A stretch of 64,000 bases of DNA from Chaetoderma sp. LZ-2023a (lineage: Eukaryota; Mollusca; Caudofoveata; Chaetodermatida; Chaetodermatidae): positions 82,277,306 to 82,341,305 of the forward strand of contig CM067371.1 of assembly GCA_034401795.1 (NCBI GenBank), given 5' to 3'. Below the pieces are notes generated by a model. The model ran no database searches and was not told the origin of the DNA. It saw only the letters and a list, made by a program, of their open reading frames with translations. This document shows, piece by piece, positions 24,010-32,009 of this stretch. Positions within the stretch are counted from its first letter, which is position 1, and every line of letters begins with the position of its first letter. Position numbers and translations under genes: made by a program.

Positions 24010-24505
24010 AGTGCTATATACAGATGGCTTAAACCTCCTACTAGCCCTAGAACCGCGGCCTCCATTAGTGTAATAGGTTCACCCATGATCTTGGCGGCGG
24101 CAATGTAGGAGGCACCACTGATGGCGATCTTTCAGATGGGGTGAGTTATTCCGAGACAGTGCTCGGCTGCCCCACTCATCTACTGTAGCTAGGACACCCT
24201 CAGCAAAGGCCCCAGCAAAGGCCTCAGCAATGAACTTGATGACTTCAGCCGCATCATCGGAGCCATCCTCATCGTCGAAGCCATCCTCATAGTCAGTGTC
24301 TAGGAAGGAGATAAGGGATAAGAGATAAGAGAGAAGGTGGTCGTGGGTTGACGGAGAAGCTGATTCGGGCCCGTCCATCCACTGTGATAGAGAAAGGTGT
24401 TAGCTCCGGTATATCATCAAGTAGGCCTCTCAGGCCAGTCAAGAGTGTACCCAGGAGGGGCGGTTGGCTCCGGTTGACTGTCGTGAGGTCCCGTGGGAAG
24501 GCCAT
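24006..24505 (-). pseudogene. Probable small membrane protein with acidic linker, broken
   Basis: It starts at ATG 24,505, preceded in sense by GCTTTAAG and TATAG. The N-terminus is Pro/Leu-rich. A frameshift near 24,330 leads to a strongly acidic stretch (DTDYEDGFDDEDGSDD) followed by an Ala/Phe-rich helix (AEAFAGAFAEGVLA). Near 24,160 a second frameshift enters a hydrophobic C-terminus (AAVLGLVGGLSHLYIAL) ending at 24,006, with a further TGA at 24,132-24,134. The two hydrophobic segments suggest a membrane-associated virion or egress protein, but the family is unknown to me. Confidence 0.5.
24026..24035 (-). promoter_or_regulatory. GGTTTAAGCC motif upstream of gene at 24,009
   Basis: In sense, GGTTTAAGCC is followed by CTGTATATAG and then the gene start within about 20 bp. 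It is the same core as before the 204-residue gene. Confidence 0.45.
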
Positions 24506-24518
24506 CTATACTGGTGTT

Positions 24519-24526
24519 CTTAAAGC
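24519..24526 (-). promoter_or_regulatory. GCTTTAAG motif upstream of gene at 24,505
   Basis: The sense order is GCTTTAAG, about 10 bp, TATAG, ATG, resembling the arrangement at 25,165. Confidence 0.45.
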
Positions 24527-24538
24527 TAACGCAGCACA

Positions 24539-25153
24539 TTATTTGTAGTCGCTCCAGAGACCGGCGAGGTGACCTCGCCGTAACATCTCGTTTTTTAACT
24601 CCTCCATATCAACCCGCCCGCTGGAGAGGTATTGCTGTCGCACTTTAGGTTTCTCAGTGCGGTACAGGGCTTGGACCTTCAATATATGGCGGTACTCCTC
24701 ATCAGTGACCTGGCCATCCTCGAGAGCTTTGCTGACAGACTCGTCGATAGTCCGTAGCATACTCTCTGCTAGTGTCACATACTTAGCATGCTTCTCTAAC
24801 CTCCTTGTGATCTGCCGCTGCCACACCCCCAAGCCCGTGGCCAAGACAGTGGTGGCTAGTGTCACGCCACCCAGATGGATGGCGACGAGGGCACCCACCC
24901 CTGTAGCGAGAGTGGCCACAGCTGCCACACCAGCACTGGCTCCAATCACGCCTGCAGCAGTGGTTGTACGCGCGAGGACGTTGTAGGCTGTCTTATATCG
25001 GCCGCGCATTCTGCCGTACTTTTCTGCCTCATGGACGAGATTCTGCCTGATGGTATCTATCTGCTGGAGTCGCCAGCCGTGGATGGTACCGCCCTCATCA
25101 GCAGTCAGGGAGGGGTATAGTTCTGGTTGCTTCTGCCACTCTGATTTTGCCAT
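24539..25153 (-). CDS. Intact 204-residue protein with a long hydrophobic core flanked by helices
   Basis: This is a clean frame from ATG 25,153, with GGTTTAAGCC and TATAC between -21 and -5. Residues about 30-60 are helical and charged. Residues 61-111 form two adjacent Ala/Gly/Val/Leu-rich hydrophobic segments compatible with two membrane helices separated by a short turn. Residues 112-190 form charged helices (LEKHAKYVTLAESMLRTIDE, DGQVTDEEYRHILKVQALY). The layout of helix, two hydrophobic segments, helix and an acidic DG..T/SDEE turn is one I recall from uncharacterised proteins repeated in invertebrate genomes, but I cannot name the family. It is the longest unbroken gene between the polymerase and the duplicated module. 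A membrane-remodelling or virion membrane protein is a guess. Confidence 0.7.
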   Translation of the reverse strand: MAKSEWQKQPELYPSLTADEGGTIHGWRLQQIDTIRQNLVHEAEKYGRMRGRYKTAYNVLARTTTAAGVIGASAGVAAVATLATGVGALVAIHLGGVTLATTVLATGLGVWQRQITRRLEKHAKYVTLAESMLRTIDESVSKALEDGQVTDEEYRHILKVQALYRTEKPKVRQQYLSSGRVDMEELKNEMLRRGHLAGLWSDYK

Positions 25154-25164
25154 AGTATACCTGG

Positions 25165-25174
25165 GGCTTAAACC
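25165..25174 (-). promoter_or_regulatory. GGTTTAAGCC motif upstream of 204-residue gene
   Basis: The motif lies 11 bp before the ATG at 25,153 with TATAC between. The core matches that at 24,026-24,035 exactly. Confidence 0.5.
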
Positions 25175-25746
25175 GACATCACCTGCAGAATCTGCTTATG
25201 AGACATAGAAGGGTTCATTTTGGAGAGTCTGGCAAACCCTGCCAGCTTTTCGGTCTTGAGACAGATGGCTCTTAGAACGTGGTCATCCAGCACTATGTCG
25301 GGTGCCAGTAGCGTTCTGAGACGTGACATCTGGAACTTCACCTTATCACCAAGATAGTAGGTCCGCCGCTGGATGGCTTTCTTGATCTTATACTTCCGCG
25401 CCATCTCCTCTTCCCACTGTATGACCTCTGGCTCATCCTCGTCCGTGAAGACACCTGGCTCATCGTCGTAGACATCTGGCCGATCGTCGTCTGTCAAGAC
25501 TCCTGCATCCCGCTAACTCTCCTCCAGGAGGGCCTGCCAGTATCGGAAATTTCCCCTGTCCCCCCTGCGCGCGTTCTGTTGATACAAGTTCTCCCGCTGT
25601 AGGCGCTCTCCTTCTTGTTGATAGATCTGTTGCTGTGCGGGCATCTGTTCGTTTAAAGCCTTTATCTGTGTAGGGGTCAAGAAGGGGCAATCCTCTATCG
25701 GGTTCATCATCTCGGCAAAGGCCAGATATTGCTGGTATGATATCAT
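25168..25746 (-). pseudogene. Acidic-repeat element protein, copy A, one nonsense codon
   Basis: It starts at ATG 25,746, which overlaps the stop of the preceding gene as ATGA. A Gln-rich N-terminal half (MPAQQQIYQQEGERLQ) leads to a TAG at 25,511-25,513. The same frame then continues with acidic units (DDEPGVFTDEDEPEV) and a basic C-terminus (KYKIKKAIQRRTYYLG). In copy B (27,669-28,097) the corresponding codon is AAG (Lys), so the stop is a point mutation here. The acidic units are about 27 bp each and differ in number between copies. Family unknown; acidic-plus-basic small proteins are common as virion or DNA-binding components, but that is inference. Confidence 0.6.
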
Positions 25747-26120
25747 GTCAGGTCAATGAGTAATAAGAGTGTAAACTCTAAATGGGCGTCCGATATCCCA
25801 TCCGTGCTGGCGTATATGTTAATGGAGGGCTTGTCAAACAGGTGATTTACAGGTGTGAACAGGCTAGGACTGATAGCTTTCCATAGGTTGCTGTTGGCAC
25901 CTGGGAGATACTCTATCACATCCCGGCTGACTTCTACCAGTGAGCTGCTGTGTGCCCTGCCAGGAGGTTGATGCAGCACATCGGCGTGTATGTATGTTGT
26001 GCCCCGCTGGGGCACCTCGAAGAGGACCCATTCTATACGGTACTGTACCCCCCGTCTCCCCTCTAGAGAGGGTGAGATTATGTTCTCACCACCGGAGAGC
26101 AGCAGTCGGACCACCGGTAT
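25743..26120 (-). pseudogene. Small beta-rich element protein, copy A, start codon lost
   Basis: The frame is open from about 26,120 to its TGA at 25,743-25,745, which is shared as ATGA with the next gene. Copy B has ATG at the position where this copy has ATA (26,118-26,120), so the ancestral start is mutated; initiation would now need a non-ATG codon. The product (about 125 residues) has alternating hydrophobic stretches (YRIEWVLFEV, TTYIHADVLH, HLEFTLLLLIDL) that suggest a beta-sandwich. Divergent from the 323-residue gene, it shares with it the 26,121-26,158 interval with GTTTAAAC and TTTATAG. No family recognised. Confidence 0.6.
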
Positions 26121-26133
26121 GGTTATATGTCTC

Positions 26134-26152
26134 GTTTAAACCCCCTTTATAG
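26134..26152. promoter_or_regulatory. Shared divergent motif GTTTAAAC plus TTTATAG (module A)
   Basis: The palindromic GTTTAAAC sits midway between divergent genes (ancestral starts 26,120 minus and 26,159 plus). TTTATAG follows on the plus side and ATATAAC on the minus side. Confidence 0.5.
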
Positions 26153-26158
26153 CGTGCC

Positions 26159-27130
26159 ATGGAACCCATATTTGCTCACTCGACTGGCCTTGCCGACCTC
26201 GCAGATGTGTACGCAGTTGATGCTGCCAAGGTAGAAGAGAGTGATGGCAAGTCCTTCGCCCTACAGTACGAAGCAAGCTCAAAGGCATTCTCCCTCCACC
26301 CCATTGGGGGTGATGGGGTGGAGATGCTCGCAGACCTCAAGGATGTGTCGAAAGGGCGCCTGGGTCGCGACATAGATGGCCACAAGATCGTGTTTCGGTA
26401 CGATTTCCCGAAGAGGAAGTACGTCCTCGAGCCGTTGATTGAGCTCTCGGATACAGATGTGGTAGACCTCAACACCCTAAATAGCGACATCAGCTTTCAC
26501 CTGGTCAAACCCTATTCGAGCGGTGCCCCGCCGTTGGTCCGTGATGGCCTGCTATTGACCCTGGCAAAAAACCTGCAGTTCATGTTTGAGAAGAAAGAAG
26601 TGTGGTACCGCGCCGGACCTGGGGGTAACTGGCAACCATGGTTGCCCTTATATAGGCCTCCCGCACTCATTGACATAGAGGTTACTACCCTCTCCACTGT
26701 TGTGAAAAGGGATGGGAAAGTTCGAAAGCTCTACAATCGGGGATCATCCTTCCTCACCTACATAGGTGAAGGTGTCTCCCTGACGAGGGTGGGTCACCGG
26801 ATCGGGGTTACAGGCGGAAAGCTCCTGCTGCGTCGTCCATTCGATGGACCAGAAGAAGCTGTCCAGGAGGGCACCCTACAGGTAGATGGTGTGTCACATG
26901 TCACCAAAGCCAAGGGTGCTGTTAAACTGCTTCATCGAGTCGGACTCACTAGCCCGCAAACGACTCATATAGTCCTAGAGCTACGTTTCTTAGCCGGCGG
27001 CAAAGTGAAGCAGCTAGCCCCTGCCCCTGAGGGGATGAAGATCACTATCGATCCGGATGGAGCAGGGCTCGATCTGGCACAGATATTTCTCGAGGCGTTC
27101 ACTCTGTTCAGTTTAACTCTTCATATATAG
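26159..27130 (+). CDS. 323-residue beta-rich protein, copy A (intact)
   Basis: This is an intact frame with ATG at 26,159, preceded by GTTTAAACCCCCTTTATAGC. The sequence is dominated by short alternating strands (HKIVFRYDFPKRKYVLEPL, LIDIEVTTLSTVVKRDGKV, HIVLELRFLAGGKVKQLAP) with few helices and no Cys-rich or catalytic motif. That composition fits a jelly-roll or other beta-sandwich structural protein, and the length is in the range of single-jelly-roll penton-type proteins. I saw no sequence motif that proves a capsid role. A second copy at 28,516-29,499 differs at many sites, including a two-codon in-frame insertion, and has two stops. The gene is followed after 2 bp by a small signal-peptide gene. 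Confidence 0.75.
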   Translation: MEPIFAHSTGLADLADVYAVDAAKVEESDGKSFALQYEASSKAFSLHPIGGDGVEMLADLKDVSKGRLGRDIDGHKIVFRYDFPKRKYVLEPLIELSDTDVVDLNTLNSDISFHLVKPYSSGAPPLVRDGLLLTLAKNLQFMFEKKEVWYRAGPGGNWQPWLPLYRPPALIDIEVTTLSTVVKRDGKVRKLYNRGSSFLTYIGEGVSLTRVGHRIGVTGGKLLLRRPFDGPEEAVQEGTLQVDGVSHVTKAKGAVKLLHRVGLTSPQTTHIVLELRFLAGGKVKQLAPAPEGMKITIDPDGAGLDLAQIFLEAFTLFSLTLHI

Positions 27131-27132
27131 CC
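27111..27132 (+). promoter_or_regulatory. GTTTAAC plus CATATATAG before signal-peptide gene
   Basis: The motif is inside the last codons of the 323-residue gene and 12 bp before the TATA-like stretch; the copy at 29,480-29,501 retains CTTTAAC and TGTATAG. Confidence 0.4.
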
Positions 27133-27249
27133 ATGCTTCTCATCGTATTGCTCGTGCTGGCGTCTACAGCAGTGGCGCTGATAAGACCATGTTATGCGTG
27201 CTTGATCAGCTCGTATACTGCTGAGTATGCTTGCCTGGGCGCCATGTAA
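27133..27249 (+). pseudogene. Truncated signal-peptide gene, copy A
   Basis: The ATG lies 2 bp after the stop of the 323-residue gene and is preceded by GTTTAACTCTTCATATATAG. The first 15 codons encode a hydrophobic signal-like segment (MLLIVLLVLASTAVA) that matches the gene at 29,502. After about 27,182 the match stops and the frame runs through the tandem repeats to a chance stop. This point marks the right edge of duplicated module A. Confidence 0.6.
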
Positions 27250-27378
27250 TGCGTGCTTGATCAGCTCGTATACCGCTGAGTATGCTTGTCTGGACGTTAA
27301 GACCCTGTAATGCGGGCTTGATCAGCTCGTATACCGCTGAGTGTGCTAGTCTCTAAATGGATGTTAAGACCATGTGCT
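27189..27378 (+). repeat. Three tandem repeats (55-61 bp) next to an inverted repeat
   Basis: Three units begin near 27,189, 27,244 and 27,305 and share TGCTTGATCAGCTCGTATA followed by a CGCTGAGTATGCTTG-like part. They fill the space between module A and the inverted repeat. Subterminal tandem repeats next to terminal inverted repeats are common in linear viral genomes, which fits a terminus or replication-origin role; that is inference. Confidence 0.75.
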
Positions 27379-27379
27379 A

Positions 27380-27673
27380 AGTAGTATAGCCGGGATTAAA
27401 CGGATACAACGTCCCGGAATAACGAGGGTAATCGGGAAATTCGCCTCCCGGGTGCTTTCATTATGGGGGTGTGGCGTCGCACTACGTCGCACTACGTGCT
27501 GGCATAGTGAAGGGGGCCCCCTAGGGGCGGCAGTTTTTTAGAGGCCTGTGCTACCTGGACCTAAAAACACCTCAAAAATGCGGCCCTCAATTGTTAAGGG
27601 CCTGGGAGGCGAATTTCTCGATTTCCCCCGTTATTCAGGGACGTGGTATCCGTTTAATCCCGGCTATACTACT
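27380..27673. repeat. 71-bp near-perfect inverted repeat (terminus-like) between duplicated modules
   Basis: The left arm 27,380-27,450 and right arm 27,602-27,673 are reverse complements with about six mismatches. The outer ends read AGTAGTATAGCCGGG and its complement. The 151-bp spacer contains GGGGGCCCCC and no gene. Duplicated module B begins within a few bases of the right arm, in the middle of a gene. The structure can be read as two facing terminal inverted repeats (a genome-end junction), as a small inverted-repeat element, or as an origin hairpin. No clear target-site duplication flanks it. Confidence 0.8.
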
Positions 27674-28097
27674 CCTTATGACCAAGATAGTAAGTCCGCC
27701 GCTGGATGGCTTTCTTGGTCTTACACTTCTGTGCCATCTCCTCTTCCCAATGTATGACATCTGGCTCATCCTCGTCGGTGAAGACACCTGGCTCATCATC
27801 ATATGTGAAGACATCTGGCGCATCGTCGTATGTGAAGACATCCGGCTCATCGTCGTCTGTCAAGACTCCTGCATCCCGCTTACTCTCCTCGAGGAGGGCC
27901 TGCCAGTATCGGGAACCTTCACTGTTCCTTCGCCTCCTTGCCTTGCTGGCAGCCTGTTGATACTAGCTCTCCCGCTGTAGTCGCTCTCCTTCTTGTTGAC
28001 AGATCTGTTGCTGTGCGAACATCTGTGCGGCCTTTGGGCAACCCTCTATCGGGTTCATCATCTCGGCAAAGGTCAGATATTCCTGGTGTGATATCAT
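27669..28097 (-). pseudogene. Acidic-repeat element protein, copy B, truncated
   Basis: This is the homologue of 25,168-25,746. ATG is at 28,097, again overlapping the previous stop as ATGA. A TAG at 27,963-27,965 interrupts the Gln-rich N-terminal region; the codon that is TAG in copy A is AAG here. The acidic part has one extra 9-residue unit compared with copy A (DEPDVFTYD-type). The C-terminal third is missing: homology stops where the inverted repeat begins, at about 27,677, and the frame ends there at a chance TAG. Confidence 0.65.
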
Positions 28098-28477
28098 GTT
28101 GTCGTCAGGTCAAGGAGTAATAAGAGTGTAAACTCTAATTGGGCATCCGATATCCCATCCGTGCTGGCATATATGTTAATTGGGGGGCTGTCAAACAGGT
28201 GATTTACAGGTGTGAACAGGCTAGGTCTGATAGCTTTCCATAGGTTGCTGTTGGCACCTGGAAGATACTCTATCACGTCCCGGCCGACTTCTACCAGTGA
28301 GCTGCTGTGTGCACTGCCCGGAGGTTGGTGTAGCACATCGGCGTGTATGTATGTTGTGCCCCACTGGGGCACCTCGAAGAGGACCCATTCTACACGGTAC
28401 TGTACCACACGTCTCCCCTCTAGAGAGGGTGAGATTACCTTCTCACCACCGGAGAGCAGCAGTCAGACAATCGGCAT
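28094..28477 (-). pseudogene. Small beta-rich element protein, copy B, early stop
   Basis: This is the homologue of 25,743-26,120. The ATG start is preserved (28,475-28,477), but codon 5 is TGA (28,463-28,465) where copy A has CGA. The remainder is open and close to copy A, ending with one extra Thr codon before the shared ATGA overlap. The two copies therefore carry different inactivating changes in the same gene. Confidence 0.65.
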
Positions 28478-28490
28478 GGTTATATCTCCT

Positions 28491-28505
28491 GTTTAAACCC
28501 ATCCT
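28491..28505. promoter_or_regulatory. Shared divergent motif GTTTAAAC (module B)
   Basis: This is the same position and core as in module A, between the divergent starts at 28,477 and 28,516, conserved although surrounding bases differ. Confidence 0.5.
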
Positions 28506-28515
28506 ATAGCATGCT

Positions 28516-29499
28516 ATGGAACCAATATTTGCTCACTCGACTGGTCTTGCTGACCTGGCAGAAGTGTACGCAGTTGATGCTGTCAAGATAGAAGAGAGCG
28601 ATGGCAAGTCATTCGCCCTACAGTACGAAGCAAACTCAAAGGCATTCTCCCTCCACCCCATTGATGGTGGTGGTGGTGAGGTAGAGCTTCTCACAGACCT
28701 CAAGCATGTGTCGAAGGAGTGCCTGGGTCGCAACATAGATGGCCACAAGATCGTGTTTCGGTACGAGTTCCCGAAGAGGAAGTACATCCTCGAGCCGTTG
28801 ATTGACGTCTCGGATACAGAGGTGGCAGACATCAACACCCTAAATGACGACCTCGGCTTTCATCTGGTCAAACCCTATTCGAGGAATGCCCCGCCGATGA
28901 CACATGAGGGTCTGCTATTGACCCTGGCAAAATACCTGCAGTTCATGTTTGAGAAGAATGAAGTGTGGTAACGCGCTGGACCTGGTGGTGACTGGTAAAC
29001 ATGGTTGCCACTATATAGGCCTCCCGCACTCATTGACATAGAGGTTACTCCCCTCTCCGCTGTTGTGAAAAGGGATGGAACAGTTCGAAAGCTCTATAAT
29101 CTGGGATCATCCTTCCTCACCTACATAGGTGAAGGTGTCTCCCTGACGAGGGTGGGTCGCCAGATCGGGGTTACAGGTGGAAAGCTCCTGCTGCGTCGTA
29201 CATTCGATAGACCAGAAGAAGCTGTTAACCTCCAAAAGGGCATCCTACGGGTAGATGGTGTGTCACATGTCTTCAAATCCAAGGGTGCTGTTAAACTGCT
29301 TCTGCGAGTCGGACTCACTAGCCCGCAAACGACTCAAATAGTTCTAGAACTACGTTTCTTAGCCGGTGGCAGAGTGAAGCAGCTAGCCCCTGCCTCTGAG
29401 GGGATGAAGATCACTATCGATCCGGATGGAACAGGGCTCGATCTAGCACAGATATTTCTCGAGGGGCTCACTCTGTTCACTTTAACTCTTCATGTATAG
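28516..29499 (+). pseudogene. 323-residue beta-rich protein, copy B, two nonsense codons
   Basis: This is the homologue of 26,159-27,130, starting at ATG 28,516 after GTTTAAACCC and CTATAG. TAA codons at 28,969-28,971 and 28,996-28,998 replace Tyr and Gln codons of copy A; otherwise the frame is open to 29,499. Length differences from copy A are multiples of three (for example two added codons near 29,230), which suggests the two versions diverged while still coding, before the stops arose. Confidence 0.75.
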
Positions 29500-29501
29500 C
29501 C

Positions 29502-29711
29502 ATGATTCTCATCATACTGCTCGTGATGGCGTTTACAGCAGTGGCGCAGGGCGCTGAGACTGCCATGATATTGGATGCCAAGTGGGCCCACCTCCGGGAT
29601 GACCCCCAGTACAATCCTTGGGTCGACCCCTTGCGGAGAAACATTTACGACCGCTTTCACCCACGTGAAGAGATCGAGTCTGTCTGCCACTTCTATGTGT
29701 GGAGAGGGTAG
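29502..29711 (+). CDS. Small secreted or membrane-anchored protein, 69 residues, module B
   Basis: The ATG lies 2 bp after the stop of the 323-residue copy B, preceded by CTTTAACTCTTCATGTATAG. The N-terminus MILIILLVMAFTAVAQGAETA is a good signal peptide by eye, with a hydrophobic core and small residues before a likely cleavage. The mature part is short, with one Cys and a charged aromatic stretch (RRNIYDRFHPREEIE). The frame ends at 29,711; a longer ancestral product broken by frameshift cannot be excluded. The copy A equivalent is truncated at 27,182. Confidence 0.5.
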   Translation: MILIILLVMAFTAVAQGAETAMILDAKWAHLRDDPQYNPWVDPLRRNIYDRFHPREEIESVCHFYVWRG

Positions 29712-30252
29712 GACGTGGTTGTCTGCTGGAGACACCTGCTCAGCACCAGATTCGCTGCCTAACATGTAAACATGCCAGAGTCTGCCATGGTACAAATGCT
29801 AAGCACTTTAGCATCCTACCAGGTGAGCGTTGTCAAGGTAGATGCGACTCTGGCAGAGACTTCGTGTTTGTCTGAGCACACACAGTCTCATCTCCAACTA
29901 GAGGCATACCACATGTCTCAACAACCCTATGCCCCAGGGATTGAGAGGGCGGTGGGGGCCACGGATCGCCGAACGACTGCCAGTTGAGGGAGGTTGCATC
30001 ATATTGACTCCGACCCTACTACTAAAGTAAACCCGTGATCTATAGATGCCACCTCAGGGACACAGTATCCACACACTGTGTATAAATATTAATTCCCGTA
30101 GATATGCGCCAGTGGAGATTCGACCCTGTGCATAGCAACATTAGCCGATTTTTACCCCTAGAATTTGTATATAATTTGTAAGTTCGACCAGTGCATTAAA
30201 TTTTGATGGCAAATTTGATGGCCTCTATAAACACTAGCATTATGCGACCAGT
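29712..30252. other. Right end of element, no recognised gene
   Basis: An open frame of 71 codons (29,772-29,987, plus strand) exists but has no recognisable feature. Base composition drops to that of the host by about 30,020, so the element-derived sequence probably ends between 29,990 and 30,250. Confidence 0.35.
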
Positions 30253-30438
30253 ACGTCGAAGTGACGAAGTACGTTGTACGCACGCCCACAGGAAGATGAC
30301 ATGGTGTTAGCTGTTCTAGAAGTTTCTAATCAAGTAATTTCAATGATTCCTGGCAGGACTCGTGGGTAATGAGACAAAATTAACAGGACTCGTTGCATTT
30401 GAATACAATTAACTTTTGACCTTTCCCGGGAACGTAGC
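30253..30438 (+). repeat. Right flanking direct repeat (186 bp)
   Basis: Same-orientation partner of 16,824-17,010. Similarity begins at ACGTCGAAGTGACG and ends at GGGAACGTAGC. A TATATATAG..GAC.GTC motif follows at about 30,546, about 110 bp further away than in the left copy because of extra sequence. Confidence 0.75.
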
Positions 30439-31930
30439 TTTATGCTAACGTGTTGACAGTTAATTGGACGATGGAATCGCATGAGTCAGAAATGACGTGA
30501 TGTAGAAACTTTGAGAGTATTGGCTGATATATATGTAGCCGGATATATATAGTGACTGTCTACACGGACTTGTTCTCCCAGGTAGATTAAAAATTCAGCC
30601 CAGCATAGAAACTAATACCGTTTTGAACTTGGCGTGGATGGGACTTGTTTAGCATGGACGCGAACTCTACGCCAACCAAACCAATCAATCATCAGACTTG
30701 CTATCTTCGGTCGTAGTTAGCAAACTAGCATGTAGGGATAATCCGGGATAGAATATTAATAATTGTGTAAATATGTAAAGCGTATCCTAGTTATGGCGTC
30801 TTTGCCTATAATTCCAGTTTGTAACATACGTACGAAATGTCGTACAGTTTACAGTTTAAACGCAAGTGCTGAAGCTATGCCAAGTTGTCTCCAAGACCCG
30901 AAAGAAATACTTGGTCCGTACCTGGAACTGTGGGGTAAATGTTGAGTTAATTGTTTGTAACCAAGAGGCCCAGAAATCCCATTCAAATACATTCAATCTT
31001 CCATATTGGCCTTGAATGGGCGAGTCCTGGATTTCGCTCAGTATCGCGTTAGTTTGACATGTTTAAATAAGAACATGCAATTCTCGACAGCCGTGAAAGT
31101 AGAAATATCGAAAGATTTGTGGTAGTAAGCAAGAACTAAAAATTTACAATAAAGATGGCGTTTATTGTCTATCGAAGGAAATTCAGAATTCCAATTTCTC
31201 TTTGCGAGTTTACATTTCATTGGAATTGGTCGATGAATCAATTCGACCTTGTAATAGCTATGTATGTATAGTTATTATGTTGCTTCTGGGTATTGGCAGT
31301 TTAACATGACCCATATTTAACTCTTTGTATAACATATTTTGAAGATTGTTCAAGAGATTAACTCTGCAGTGATTGCCACAACTGTTGGGATGCAGGCAAA
31401 TAGCTTTTAGTACAGATCAATTGGGCACATTTATATTCCATTTAGGCCATGTTTGTTTGATGCATCAGATGATGAACGTCAGAATGATTAGGTAGTATCC
31501 TCGATACCGCATGTTATTGGGCCTGTACTGGGACAATACTGGGCCAAACAACCTGCGTAATCATGGGTAATATTGTCGACATAAAGGTTTTTTCTATGCA
31601 TTTTTCTATGCATTTGTTAAGTATTCTGAAAACACAAGGGGAAATGAGATACATTGTTTCATCTTAAAAGATACCTCTAGTGATTTGGAACGTGCCACAT
31701 CAACTAAGTACTTTTCATTTGTTACTAACATGGTGCTCATTATGGTCCATATCCGGTGTGCCTCTACAAACTTCTGGTACCCAGTTCTTTGGTGTTCTAT
31801 TGAGTGTTTTCCATAGGCACCTACCTACAGTGACTATTGCCCACGTAAAATGTTGGTAGCCCATTTAACATAATCAAGTATGCAAGACAGCTTAAAGCAC
31901 GTGAATGCACTCACACATATACATGTAATG
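30439..31930. other. No gene seen right of the element
   Basis: The TATATATAG motif at about 30,546 and otherwise plain AT-rich DNA. A 60-codon frame at 30,763-30,945 is unsupported. Confidence 0.35.
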
Positions 31931-31934
31931 TGTC

Positions 31935-32000
31935 AATGTTGAATGTGCGTCGTTGGTCAATGGTGTAGTGGGCCAATGTTGAATTCGATATTGGCACAGC
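31935..32000. repeat. Single diverged family D unit
   Basis: GTCGTTGGTCAATGG and GGGCCAATGTTGAATTCGATATTGGC resemble the units at 60,030-60,120. Confidence 0.4.
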
Positions 32001-32009
32001 AGTGGAGCG

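Larger units (their letters stand above)
16824..30438. mobile_element. Decayed Polinton/Maverick-like endogenous viral element with partial tandem duplication
   Basis: The interval is much more GC-rich and gene-dense than the AT-rich DNA on both sides. It contains a protein-primed family B DNA polymerase, a probable packaging ATPase and about ten compact small genes on both strands with overlaps of a few bases, which is a viral layout and not a host one. Direct repeats of 187 and 186 bp bracket it. A module of about 1.85 kb is present twice (25,348-27,182 and 27,679-29,552), separated by tandem repeats and a 71-bp inverted repeat. Most genes are broken by stops or frameshifts, so this is an old copy. 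Polintons normally encode PolB, a retroviral-type integrase, an adenovirus-type protease, an A32-type ATPase and two capsid proteins; only the first and probably the fourth are recognisable here. It may be a divergent Polinton/adintovirus-like lineage, or a rearranged copy that lost the rest. Confidence 0.85.

Noticed and set aside
23633-24073. 146-codon plus-strand frame, and similar frames opposite the minus-strand element genes (17,565-18,686; 24,657-25,120; 26,176-26,490)
   Set aside because: Antisense shadows of better-supported genes.
16824-30438. LTR retrotransposon because of the flanking direct repeats
   Set aside because: No reverse transcriptase, RNase H, gag or primer-binding site; the coding content is DNA-virus-like.
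16824-30438. Bacterial phage or contaminant contig
   Set aside because: The block sits inside continuous invertebrate-like repeat DNA, the polymerase motifs are of Polinton type, and there are no ribosome binding sites.
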